Origin: Rhodobium orientis
GTDB lineage: Bacteria; Pseudomonadota; Alphaproteobacteria; Rhizobiales; Rhodobiaceae
NCBI RefSeq assembly: GCF_003258835.1
Contig: NZ_NPEV01000005.1
Coordinates: forward strand, 62,001-126,000
Direction of reading: 5' to 3'
DNA length: 64,000 bases
The translations under genes were made by a program, and so were the position numbers. Under the pieces are notes generated by a model that was given only the letters and a program-made list of their open reading frames with translations, did not search any database and had not been told where the DNA came from. Within the stretch, counting starts at the first letter, position 1. Every line of letters begins with the position of its first letter. Positions 47,886-55,761 of this stretch are shown here, one piece after another.

Positions 47886-48800
47886 TCAGTGCGGGAAGGG
47901 CTCGGCCATCTTTTCCTCGCGGAACCGGCCGGGGGCGAGCCCGGTGCGCCGCTTGAACAGCCTCGAAAAGTAAGCCGGGTCCTGGAAGCCGAGTTCGTAG
48001 GCGATCATGGAGGCTGTTGCCGAGGTGTAGATCAGGTGCCTCTGGGCCTCCAGCACCAGCCGGTCCTGGATCAGATCGCTCGGTCCTTTGCCGGCGAAGG
48101 ACCGGCACATCCGGTTGAGACGGGCCTGGCTGACGCCGAGGGAAGAGGCGTAGTCGGCGACCGGCCAGTGGTGCTTGTAGTTGTCCTCAAGCAGGTGGCG
48201 GAAGCGGGTGAAGAGCTCGCGCCGCTCCTCCACCGGCTGGCGCAGCGGCTGCTGGCGATCGTGCTCGCGCCGGATCGCCATCAGCACGATGCGGACCATC
48301 CATTCGAACATGGAGCCGCGGCCGAGCTGCGGCCACTGGAACTCGCGCAGCATCTCGTCGAGGGTCGCCGAGATCAGCCTTGCGCCGTCCTCGTTGTCGG
48401 CGAAGGACAGGATCGTCGGCTCGCCGAACAGCGGCTCGAAGAGCTTGCGGCTGCGTCGGTAGCGGGCATCGATCAGGAGGAGCTCCGACATCGTCAGCAC
48501 CCAGCCGACCGTTTCGGGCTCGAAGGAAAAGCCGTGGACGACGCCTGCGGGGACGCAGACGACGGCGGGCGCGTCGGCCGTCTCCATGCGGTCGTCGATC
48601 CAGACGCCCGCCGATCCGGTAGTCAGAAAGACGATCTGGAACATCCGCCGGTGGGTGTGCGGCGTGATCTGCCACTCATAGAGCCGCGAGCGGGTACGGA
48701 TGTCCTCGATATGGATGAACTGGGGATCGTCGTCCGGCTGCTCGTCGCCGAAAAGCACATAATGGGAAATGGTCGCTAGCGCCGGATCGTGTCGGGCCAT
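47886..48800 (-). CDS. AraC-family regulator, PobR-like
   Basis: This 304-residue regulator has an N-terminal cupin sensor domain (ITPHTHRRMFQIVFLTTG, then VCVPAGVVHGFSFEPE) and a C-terminal AraC double HTH (about 200-295: VADYASSLGVSQARLNRMCR and IAYELGFQDPAYFSRLFKRR). The layout and the AraC-type HTH resemble the PobR/PobC activators of 4-hydroxybenzoate hydroxylase genes. It is divergent from the P450 gene over 137 bases that contain two direct repeats. It therefore probably activates P450 and ferredoxin in response to an aromatic acid (inference). Confidence 0.87.
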   Translation of the reverse strand: MARHDPALATISHYVLFGDEQPDDDPQFIHIEDIRTRSRLYEWQITPHTHRRMFQIVFLTTGSAGVWIDDRMETADAPAVVCVPAGVVHGFSFEPETVGWVLTMSELLLIDARYRRSRKLFEPLFGEPTILSFADNEDGARLISATLDEMLREFQWPQLGRGSMFEWMVRIVLMAIRREHDRQQPLRQPVEERRELFTRFRHLLEDNYKHHWPVADYASSLGVSQARLNRMCRSFAGKGPSDLIQDRLVLEAQRHLIYTSATASMIAYELGFQDPAYFSRLFKRRTGLAPGRFREEKMAEPFPH

Positions 48801-48820
48801 GGCGGATCGCCTTTTGCTAA

Positions 48821-48903
48821 AACGTTCGAAAAGTACAAGACATATTCCATTTCGTCCATTCCACGGCGGCCCGTTCGTCCATAACGTTCAAAGTGGAACA
48901 AGA
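48821..48903. promoter_or_regulatory. Direct repeats, candidate AraC/PobR binding sites
   Basis: AACGTTCGAAAAGTACAAGA (48821-48840) and AACGTTCAAAGTGGAACAAG (48883-48902) are similar direct repeats about 62 bases apart in the AraC-P450 divergent region. AraC-family activators bind repeated half-sites of this kind. Confidence 0.5.
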
Positions 48904-48937
48904 AGAAATTGCACAACGATCCCGGGAGGAAACACGC

Positions 48938-50101
48938 GTGTTCCGCTTCGATCCCTATTCTCCGGCAAACGATGCCGATCCGTTCGATGCCTACAAGACG
49001 CTGCGCGACGAATATCCCGCCTTCTGGTGCGAGGAGGCCGGCATGTGGGTCTATTCGCGCTATGACGACATCATCGCGGCGTTGAACGACTGGCAGACCT
49101 ATTCCTCGGCCAAGGGCAATCTCGTCGACGAATTGCCGAACCGCGCTGGCGCGACGCTCGGCACCACCGATCCGCCGCGCCACGACCGGCTGCGCGCGCT
49201 GATCCAGAAGGCGATGACCAAGCGTGCCCTCGACGTCATCGTCGAGCCGACGCGCGGCATGTGCAAGAAGCACCTCGATGCGCTGGACGGCAGGAAGAGC
49301 TTCGACTTCGTTGCCGAATATTCCTCCAAGGTGACGGTCGATCTCCTGTTCGACCTCTTCGCGATGCCGGAATCCGGCCGCCAGACCGTGCGCGACAACG
49401 CCGTACTGATGGTGCAGACCGATCCGGTGACCCGCCAGAAGGGGCCGGAGCACATCGGTGCCTATGAGTGGATGGCGAAATACGCCAACGAGCTGATTGC
49501 CGAGCGCAAGAAGGCGCCGGGCGAGGATCTCCTGTCCAACTTCATCACCGCGGAAATCGACGGCGAGAGCCTTGCCGACCGGGAAATCCAGATGACGGTG
49601 ACGACGCTGATCATGGCCGGCGTGGAGTCGCTCTCCGGCTTCCTCAGCATGATGGCCTACAATCTGGCGGAACAGCACGATGCGCGCCGGGCGCTGGTCG
49701 CCGACCCGTCGCTGATCCCCGATGCCATCGAGGAGTCGCTGCGCTTCAACACCTCGGCCCAGCGCTTCCGCCGCTGCCTGACGCGAGACGTGGAAAACCA
49801 CGGCCAGATCATGAAAGAGGGCGACTTCATCATGCTGGTCTACGGTTCTGGAAACCGGGACGAGCGGCGCTTTGCGAACCCGGACGTCTTCGATATCGCC
49901 CGCAAGCCGCGTGGCCATCTCGGCTTCGGCGGCGGGGTGCATGCCTGCCTCGGTGGGGCCTTGGCGCGGGTGGCGACGAAGATCGCGTTCGAGGAGTTCC
50001 TCGGCCGCTATCCGGAGTTCGAGCGCGTCGGCGAGACCACCAAGTGGGTGCCGTCCTCCAACTTCCGCAGCCCGATGAAGCTGGATCTTGCCGCCGCCTG
50101 A
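48938..50101 (+). CDS. Cytochrome P450
   Basis: This 387-residue soluble bacterial P450 (class I, ferredoxin-dependent) has the I-helix motif LIMAGVESLSGFL, where the usual Thr of AG-x-(D/E)-T is Ser. The K-helix EESLR (ExxR) and the heme-cysteine loop FGGGVHACLGGALARV are present. GTG 48938 is chosen because GGGAGGA (48924-48930) lies 7 bases upstream; an earlier GTG at 48893 has no such site. The 2Fe-2S ferredoxin gene follows, so the pair likely forms a monooxygenase, but no reductase gene is present. The PobR-like regulator and the protocatechuate genes nearby suggest hydroxylation or O-demethylation of an aromatic acid (inference). Confidence 0.93.
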   Translation: MFRFDPYSPANDADPFDAYKTLRDEYPAFWCEEAGMWVYSRYDDIIAALNDWQTYSSAKGNLVDELPNRAGATLGTTDPPRHDRLRALIQKAMTKRALDVIVEPTRGMCKKHLDALDGRKSFDFVAEYSSKVTVDLLFDLFAMPESGRQTVRDNAVLMVQTDPVTRQKGPEHIGAYEWMAKYANELIAERKKAPGEDLLSNFITAEIDGESLADREIQMTVTTLIMAGVESLSGFLSMMAYNLAEQHDARRALVADPSLIPDAIEESLRFNTSAQRFRRCLTRDVENHGQIMKEGDFIMLVYGSGNRDERRFANPDVFDIARKPRGHLGFGGGVHACLGGALARVATKIAFEEFLGRYPEFERVGETTKWVPSSNFRSPMKLDLAAA

Positions 50102-50178
50102 GGCAGCGACGGCGGATCGATGCGCCGGGCGGCGGTCGCCGTCGCCCGGAGCGATCCGCTTATTTCGGAGACCGATCG

Positions 50179-50502
50179 ATGCCGAAGGTAACCTATATCG
50201 AACATGACGGCCGCCGGTTCGAGGTCGACCTGCCGGAGGGCTGGAGCCTGATGCAGGGGGCGCTGCTGAACGGCGTCACCGGCATCGAGGGCGAGTGCGG
50301 CGGCTCCTGCGGCTGCGCCACCTGCCATCTCTATGTCGACGAGGCGTTCGTCGACCGGCTGCCGGAGATTGCCGAGGCGGAAGACGAGATGCTCGATTGC
50401 ACCGTGGCCCAGCGCGAGGCGAATTCCCGCCTCGGCTGCCAGATCAAGATGACGCCGGACCTCGACGGCCTCGTCGTGCGCCTGCCGGAAGAGCAGAGCT
50501 GA
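50179..50502 (+). CDS. 2Fe-2S ferredoxin (putidaredoxin/adrenodoxin type)
   Basis: This 107-residue electron carrier has the cluster cysteines in GECGGSCGCATC and the fourth in MLDCT. This is the ISC/vertebrate-type spacing used by P450-coupled ferredoxins. CGGAG lies ahead of ATG 50179. It is 77 bases after the P450 gene in the same direction and should reduce it. Its last 32 bases are echoed at 51465-51496, about 1 kb downstream. Confidence 0.94.
   Translation: MPKVTYIEHDGRRFEVDLPEGWSLMQGALLNGVTGIEGECGGSCGCATCHLYVDEAFVDRLPEIAEAEDEMLDCTVAQREANSRLGCQIKMTPDLDGLVVRLPEEQS
50471..50502 (+). repeat. Ferredoxin 3' end, copy 1 of a 32-base imperfect direct repeat
   Basis: These are the last codons of the ferredoxin (VVRLPEEQS and TGA). 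They match 51465-51496 at 28 of 32 positions, and the reading frame is also preserved in the second copy. Confidence 0.65.
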
Positions 50503-50867
50503 TTTGCGACGGATCCGGGTGAGATCCCGTGCGAGGGGTGTCAACTGGAACCGGTATTATTACAATTCCACTTGTGAAAAGCTTCCAGTGCCCATAGGCT
50601 TTTGTGGTCTGGTTGTGGCGGTCGAAATTTCCGGCCGATCCGCTCCGCGATGACTCGAAGATTTCAACGATGACCATCCACATTCCGCTGTCCTCTTGTG
50701 CCTGCCACGGCAGATCATCCGAACGCGGTCTCATCAAGACGCGGTCCCAATAAAACTCATCCCGTTTCTTCGGCCCGGTCGGAGAAATGCGGACATGTTT
50801 CATCTGCGCCGTCTCCAATCGGTCCGCGATTGTTTCGCAAGGAGATGCGCTGAAGGGGGGAATATCG
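50503..50867. other. Intergenic region with possible antisense gene remnant
   Basis: This 365-base gap is AT-richer than its surroundings, especially 50550-50620. On the minus strand an open frame from ATG at about 50803 to about 50560 reads like a real protein (for example KRDEFYWDRVLMRPRSDDLP and AQEDSGMWMVIVEIFESS). It then runs antisense into the ferredoxin 3' end without a natural stop. It may be the remnant of a gene cut off at the 50503 junction. No plus-strand gene is supported before 50868. Confidence 0.35.
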
Positions 50868-51386
50868 ATGTTGAAAAAATGCGTCGTGCTACTCGGCTGT
50901 CTCGCAACCACGCTTGCTGCCACGACGGCGAGCGCCCAGGTCGGCCACCTCTACTACAAGTCCTTCGGCCCCTTTAAGGTCAACAAGGACTATTTGGGAA
51001 ATGGCTTCACCGGGTGCAGCGCAACGATCCGCTCAAAGTCCGGGCAATTGCGCTTCCAATTGCAGAAAGGGGGCAGCAAGAGCTTCCATTTCAAGAGCCC
51101 GAGGGGAACGGGGAACGCGTCTTTTACCGGCGTGGCACCCTTTCCGGTCACCGTGATCCTCGATGGCAAGCAGCGCCTGGTCTTTCGCAAGCACTCCGTG
51201 CCGATGCTGTTCAATGACGAGAAGTTAACGATGGTCGTCTTCGACAAGGAGACCTCGGCCTTTCTGAACACCAAGAGGGCGATCCGGATCAAGCAGGGCA
51301 AGCGGACGATGACCTGGAAGTTTCCCAATGGCGCCATGAAGAATGCGCTGCTGGGCGTCTGGGATTGCGTTCAGAAAAACAACTAG
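50868..51386 (+). CDS. Secreted protein of unknown function
   Basis: This 172-residue protein has a clean Sec signal peptide (KKCVVLLGCLATTLAATTAS, cleaved after ASA, mature start QVGHLYYKSF). The mature part is basic, beta-rich in appearance, and contains two cysteines (FTGCSATI and VWDCVQKNN) that could form a disulfide. I do not recognise a family. AGGGGGG at 50854-50860 supports ATG 50868. Base composition is lower in GC than the neighbouring genes, and the segment is bracketed by the ferredoxin-tail repeats, which suggests insertion or local transfer. Confidence 0.75.
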   Translation: MLKKCVVLLGCLATTLAATTASAQVGHLYYKSFGPFKVNKDYLGNGFTGCSATIRSKSGQLRFQLQKGGSKSFHFKSPRGTGNASFTGVAPFPVTVILDGKQRLVFRKHSVPMLFNDEKLTMVVFDKETSAFLNTKRAIRIKQGKRTMTWKFPNGAMKNALLGVWDCVQKNN

Positions 51387-51464
51387 CGGGAACACGTCTT
51401 GGGCAACGTATCGCGCTAGCGGCGTGATGCCGCCCTTGTCCGACGGCTCTTCAGGCGACAGTCT

Positions 51465-51496
51465 TCGTCGTCTGCCTTCCGGAAGAGCTGAGCTGA
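51465..51496 (+). repeat. Ferredoxin-tail echo, copy 2 of a 32-base direct repeat
   Basis: 28 of 32 bases are identical to 50471-50502. In the matching frame it reads FVVCLPEELS followed by TGA, against LVVRLPEEQS and TGA in the ferredoxin. There is no start codon or other ferredoxin sequence upstream, so it is a remnant, not a gene. Confidence 0.6.
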
Positions 51497-51517
51497 GAGG
51501 GCGGCCGCCGGCCGGGA

Positions 51518-52975
51518 TCAGGCGTCTTCCGGCGCCGATGTCGCGCGGCGATCCACACCCCGGCTGCGGAGCATGAGCACCAAGGCGATAGCCATCAGAC
51601 CTGCCGCGACCAGGAACGTCAGCCGCAAGCCCGCGGCGACAGCCTCGCCCGAGGCCGAGGCGACCGGTGCTGCCGCCCCGAAGGCGAAGACGGCGCCGAG
51701 AACCGAGGCGCCGGTGATGAAGCCCAGATTGCGCGACAGGCTGAGCATTCCCGAGACGACGCCGCGGCGATCCTCCGCACCGCCGGTCATGACGGCTGTG
51801 TTGTTGGCGGCCAGGAAGAGCTGGTAGCCCGGCGTCAGGACGGCAAGCGCCGTGACGTAGCCGGCAACGCCGGCGATCCCCGGCAACAGGGCCAGCAACA
51901 GGGCGCCGGTTGCCATCTCGACAAGCCCGAAGACGACCACCCGCGGCGCGCCGAAGCGGTCGACGATGCGTCCGGCGGGAATGCCGGTCAGCGCCGAGAC
52001 CGTCGGGCCGACCGACATGACGAGGCCGACCGTGGCCTCGCCCAGCCCGAGGCTGCGCGACAGGTAGAACGGGCCGACCAGGAACGTTGCCATCATGACG
52101 GCGGACACCAGCAGATTGGCCGCAAGGCCGGACCGGAGCGCCGGGTCGGCAAAGGTCTTCGGATCGATCAGCGGCGAGGCCGCGCGCGCTTCGATGCGCA
52201 GGAACAGGATGGCACCGGCGATGGAGGCGGCGACAAGCACGGTCGTGCCGCCGCCGATGTCGATCCCCGTCGTGGTCGACAGGGCATAGGCGACGAGGGT
52301 CAGCGTCAGAACGAGGGTGCCGGTTGCGTCAAAGGCCTTCCGGTCCGGCCGGCCCGCCTGCCGGTCGCGCGGCAGATGTCTGAGGCAAAGGACGGCCGCG
52401 AGACATCCCATCGGCACCATGACGAGGAAGATGGACCGCCATCCGGCACCGGCGATGAGGGCGCCGCCGAGGGAGGGGCCGAGCGCCGTGCCGACCGCCG
52501 ACATCGTTCCGAGCAGGCCCATGGCACTACCGGTTCGCTGCCGCGGGACCGTTGCGCGGACCATTGCGACGGTCAGCGCCAGAAGGACGGCGCCGCCGAG
52601 GCCTTGGAGCCCGCGGGCGACGACGAGGACAGCGAGGGTGGGGGCGGCCGCGCAAGCGGCCGAGGCCGCCGTGAAGACCAGGATGCCGGCAAGGAGCACC
52701 CGCCGCGGGCCGACGATGTCGGCGAGCCGTCCGGCGCCGACGCTGAAGACGGTGACCGCCAGGAGATAGGCCAGGACCACCCATTGCACGGTGCCGAAGG
52801 AGGCGGCGAAGGCCTGGGCGATGGTCGGCAGGGCGACATTGGCGCTGCTGATGCTGAGCGAGGACATCAGCATGGCAAGCGCCAGGCTGGCGAGCGCCCA
52901 TCGGGTCGGGACGGACGTGTCGCCGTCCGTCGCCATGGTCTGTTCGGCGGGTATCGGCTTCAAGGAGGTCTCCAT
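51518..52975 (-). CDS. MFS drug/solute exporter, DHA2 (EmrB/QacA) type
   Basis: This 485-residue major facilitator has about 14 hydrophobic segments. The family motifs are GRLADIVGPRRVLLAG (motif A between helices 2 and 3) and LLGTMSAVGTALGPSLGGAL (motif C of exporters). It likely exports a toxic or aromatic compound by proton antiport. ATG 52975 is used; a second ATG at 52936 is possible. It is divergent from a LysR regulator across 125 bases, the usual arrangement for an inducible exporter. Confidence 0.9.
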   Translation of the reverse strand: METSLKPIPAEQTMATDGDTSVPTRWALASLALAMLMSSLSISSANVALPTIAQAFAASFGTVQWVVLAYLLAVTVFSVGAGRLADIVGPRRVLLAGILVFTAASAACAAAPTLAVLVVARGLQGLGGAVLLALTVAMVRATVPRQRTGSAMGLLGTMSAVGTALGPSLGGALIAGAGWRSIFLVMVPMGCLAAVLCLRHLPRDRQAGRPDRKAFDATGTLVLTLTLVAYALSTTTGIDIGGGTTVLVAASIAGAILFLRIEARAASPLIDPKTFADPALRSGLAANLLVSAVMMATFLVGPFYLSRSLGLGEATVGLVMSVGPTVSALTGIPAGRIVDRFGAPRVVVFGLVEMATGALLLALLPGIAGVAGYVTALAVLTPGYQLFLAANNTAVMTGGAEDRRGVVSGMLSLSRNLGFITGASVLGAVFAFGAAAPVASASGEAVAAGLRLTFLVAAGLMAIALVLMLRSRGVDRRATSAPEDA

Positions 52976-53100
52976 CTTGGAAAGGATCAGGACTCCTGGA
53001 AGCTATGGACACATCCTCAATTGCGGAAGGCGCATCGTTTGCATTCAATCAGTGCATGGAGCGCCATGTCATTTGCGGCCTGCCGTGGTAGTCTGGTCCC

Positions 53101-54030
53101 ATGGACCATCCCGATCTCAACCTCCTCGTCACCCTTGACGCGCTCCTTGCCGAGGGCAGCGTTGCCGGCGCCGCGCGGCGGCTGCGGCTCAGCCCGTCGG
53201 CGATGAGCCGCTCGCTCGCCCGGCTTCGCGCCGCGACCGGCGATCCGCTTCTGGTGCGGGCGGGGCGCGGCCTGGTGCCGACGCCGCGGGCGCTGGAGCT
53301 GAAGGAACGGGTCGGGCCGCTGGTCGACAGCGCCCTGGCCGCGCTGCGGCCGGCAGAAAGGCTCGACCCGGCGCGGCTGGAGCGCACCTTCAGCATGCGC
53401 AGCCGGGAGGGGTTCGCCGAGACCTTCGGGCCGGCACTGATCGCGCGCATCGGCCTTGAGGCGCCGGGCGTGCGCCTGTGGCTGCAGCCGAAGCCGGACA
53501 AGGACAGTTCGCTCTTGCGCGATGGCATCATCGATCTGGAAATCGGCGTCATCGGCTCCGACATGGGGCCGGAGCTGCGCGCAAGGGCGTTGTTCCGAGA
53601 CCGTTTCATCGGGGTCGTCAGAAGCGGCCATCCGCTCTCTTCAGGCGTCGTCACGGCGGAGCGTTTCGCCGCCGCCGGCCACATCCTGGTCGCCCGGCGC
53701 CGGCGCAAGACAGACGACATCGACACGGCGCTGGAGCCCCTCGGCCTTGCCCGCAAGGCCGCGATCGTCGTCGGCGGCTTTGCCACCGCCCTCAGCCTTG
53801 CCCGTGCCACCGACCTTGTCGCCTGTGTTCCGGAACGCCACACCGAGACGCTCCGCGCCGGGATGGCGAGTTTCCCGCTTCCCGTAGCGTCAAGGGAGTT
53901 CACGATCTCCATGCTCTGGCATCCGCGGCTCGATGCCGATCCGGCCCATCGCTGGTTTCGCGACGTGGTGCGGGCGGTCTGCGCCGGCGATCCTGCACCG
54001 GTGACGGGCGAGATCGGTCAGGTCTCGTGA
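53101..54030 (+). CDS. LysR-family transcriptional regulator
   Basis: This 309-residue regulator has the N-terminal HTH SVAGAARRLRLSPSAMSRSL with GDPLLVRAGRGLVPTPRA, and a C-terminal substrate-binding domain. It is divergent from the MFS exporter, which it probably controls. Its last 13 bases overlap, in antisense, the end of the HbpS/GlcG-like gene. The effector is unknown. Confidence 0.9.
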   Translation: MDHPDLNLLVTLDALLAEGSVAGAARRLRLSPSAMSRSLARLRAATGDPLLVRAGRGLVPTPRALELKERVGPLVDSALAALRPAERLDPARLERTFSMRSREGFAETFGPALIARIGLEAPGVRLWLQPKPDKDSSLLRDGIIDLEIGVIGSDMGPELRARALFRDRFIGVVRSGHPLSSGVVTAERFAAAGHILVARRRRKTDDIDTALEPLGLARKAAIVVGGFATALSLARATDLVACVPERHTETLRAGMASFPLPVASREFTISMLWHPRLDADPAHRWFRDVVRAVCAGDPAPVTGEIGQVS

Positions 54031-54449
54031 CCGGTGCGCTTCAGCGTTTCCTTGACGACCTCGATGTCGTCGCCTTCAAGGCCTCCGGCGATGCCGACGG
54101 CGCCGATGCACTCGTCGCCGTAGAACACCGGGGCGCCGCCGCCGATCATTGCCACCTTCGGGTGCTGGGAAAGGCCGGCGGCCAGATGCGGGTTGTCGTT
54201 GAGGCGGTCTTTCCAGGCCGAGGTCGGCTTCTTGAAGCTGACGGCGGTGTAGGCCTTCTTCTCTGAAAACTCCCGGGCCGGGAACGGCGCGCCGACCATG
54301 CGCTGGTAGACCAGCACGTGGCCGGCCGCATCGACCACCGTGACGTGGATCTTGAGGCCCTTTTCAAGGGCGACGTCGACGGCGGTGTCGGCAAACATCT
54401 GGGCAGCCTCAAGCGTCATGCTCTCGATCATGTGGCTGCGAGTGACCAT
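54018..54449 (-). CDS. GlcG/HbpS-family protein
   Basis: This 143-residue heme-degrading/heme-binding fold protein (DUF336/GlcG/HbpS) has MTLEAAQMFADTAVDVALEK, VVDAAGHVLVYQRMVGAPFP and the glycine-rich IGGGAPVFYGDECIGAVGIA. Members accompany many oxidative catabolic operons, but their biochemical role there is not settled. It lies 90 bases after ligB1 on the same strand and is the last gene of the leftward lig/gal operon. Its end overlaps a convergent LysR gene by 13 bases. Confidence 0.87.
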   Translation of the reverse strand: MVTRSHMIESMTLEAAQMFADTAVDVALEKGLKIHVTVVDAAGHVLVYQRMVGAPFPAREFSEKKAYTAVSFKKPTSAWKDRLNDNPHLAAGLSQHPKVAMIGGGAPVFYGDECIGAVGIAGGLEGDDIEVVKETLKRTGHET

Positions 54450-54539
54450 GGCGGCGTCTCCATCGGTTTTTTCAAAACAAAAACGCCGGGCGCGCCCGTT
54501 ACGGACCGCCCGGCGGAAAAATGTGCGGCAACGGTCCGC

Positions 54540-55382
54540 TCAGGCGGCGTTTTCCAGGCAGAGGAGGCCGGACGCCGTATTGGAGATCGGGATGTGGTAG
54601 TTGCTGTGCCGGGCCGTGACCTTGCCGGTCAGCGCGCCGCGCATGGCCAGCCAGAGGATAAACTCGGCGCCTTGCGCGCCGGCTTCCACGACCAGGTCCC
54701 GGATCGACATGTCGAGGAAGTGCTCCGGATCGTCGACGATCTTTTCCATGCACATCCGGTCGAAGGTCTTGTTGATGAAGCCGGCCCGCTGGCCGTCGAG
54801 CTGGTGCGACAGCCCGCCGGTGCCGAGGATCACGACCTTCAGGTCCTCAGGATAGGACTCGATCGCCTTGCCGAGCGACTTGCCGAGATTGTAGCAGCGG
54901 CGCGGCGAGGGCAGGGGGTGCTGCACGGTGTTGATGACCAGCGGCACGGTCTTGATGCCGATGTCGGCATAGTTCGGCCAGAAAAGCTGCATCGGCACGG
55001 TGAAGCCGTGGTCGACCAGCATTTCCTGGCAGGTCACCAGGTCGAAATCGTCATGGACGAGATTGTCGATCAGGTGCCAGGAGAATGCCGGGTCGCCCTT
55101 GAAGGGGGCGATCGTCGGGATGCCCCAGCCCTCGTCGTCGTTGCGGTATTCGGGCGCCGCACCGATCGCGAAGGTCGGCTGCTTGTCGAGGAAGAAGTTG
55201 AGGCCGTGGTCGTTGTAGATGACGACGGCGACGTCCGGCTTGACCTCGTCGAGCCATTCGCGCACCGGCGGGTAGCCGTCGAAGAACGGCTTCCAGTACG
55301 GGTCTTCGAACATCTTGCGGGCAATGGCGTTGCCGATTGCCGGGATGTGGGAGGTGGTCAGTCCACCGACGATACGTGCCAT
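54540..55382 (-). CDS. ligB: LigB-like class III extradiol dioxygenase, catalytic subunit (copy 1)
   Basis: This 280-residue catalytic subunit of a two-component extradiol dioxygenase of the protocatechuate 4,5-dioxygenase family is iron-dependent and cytoplasmic. Expected ligands and base are visible: His in TTSHIPAIG, His in YNDHGLNFF, His in GTGGLSHQL and Glu in AQGAEFILW. It is more divergent from Sphingobium LigB than copy 2 at 62035. It may therefore prefer gallate or a methylated gallate, which fits the neighbouring GalB/GalC/GalD-type genes (inference). The small subunit gene ends five bases upstream. Confidence 0.9.
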   Translation of the reverse strand: MARIVGGLTTSHIPAIGNAIARKMFEDPYWKPFFDGYPPVREWLDEVKPDVAVVIYNDHGLNFFLDKQPTFAIGAAPEYRNDDEGWGIPTIAPFKGDPAFSWHLIDNLVHDDFDLVTCQEMLVDHGFTVPMQLFWPNYADIGIKTVPLVINTVQHPLPSPRRCYNLGKSLGKAIESYPEDLKVVILGTGGLSHQLDGQRAGFINKTFDRMCMEKIVDDPEHFLDMSIRDLVVEAGAQGAEFILWLAMRGALTGKVTARHSNYHIPISNTASGLLCLENAA

Positions 55383-55387
55383 GGTCG

Positions 55388-55735
55388 TTACTCCCCTGCG
55401 CGCCGCAGTTTTTCCTTGAAATCCTCGACCGACATGCCGGTCTGCTGGGCTCCGACGTCCTGGACGTTGAGGCCGTACATGCCGGCGAATTTGGCGAGGT
55501 AGTAGATGTTACCGCCGGCGGCGATCAGGTCGAGCACGACCTTGTCGCGGACGGCCTGCTTCTGCTCATCGTTGAGGCCGTACTTGTCCATGTAGGCCTC
55601 CTCGTCGGCGAGGAATTCCTCACGGTTCTGCTTGTTGTTGAACGAGTAGCACATCTTGTTGAGGGCATAGCCCTTCATGGCCTGGGTTCCGTCGAACATG
55701 ACGGTGCCCGGGATCGGCTCCTTGTTGTGGGTCAT
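55388..55735 (-). CDS. ligA: LigA-like extradiol dioxygenase small subunit (copy 1)
   Basis: This 115-residue protein has IPGTVMFDGTQAMKGYALNK, NREEFLADEEAYMDKYGL and GGNIYYLAKFAGMYG, the conserved blocks of the protocatechuate 4,5-dioxygenase alpha chain. That chain forms the lid over the LigB active site. ATG 55735 lies behind GGAGAGGAA. It is followed directly by ligB copy 1, with which it must assemble. The frame's upstream extension is not LigA-like. Confidence 0.9.
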   Translation of the reverse strand: MTHNKEPIPGTVMFDGTQAMKGYALNKMCYSFNNKQNREEFLADEEAYMDKYGLNDEQKQAVRDKVVLDLIAAGGNIYYLAKFAGMYGLNVQDVGAQQTGMSVEDFKEKLRRAGE

Positions 55736-55761
55736 GGCGGTTCCTCTCCGTTTGATCCTCA

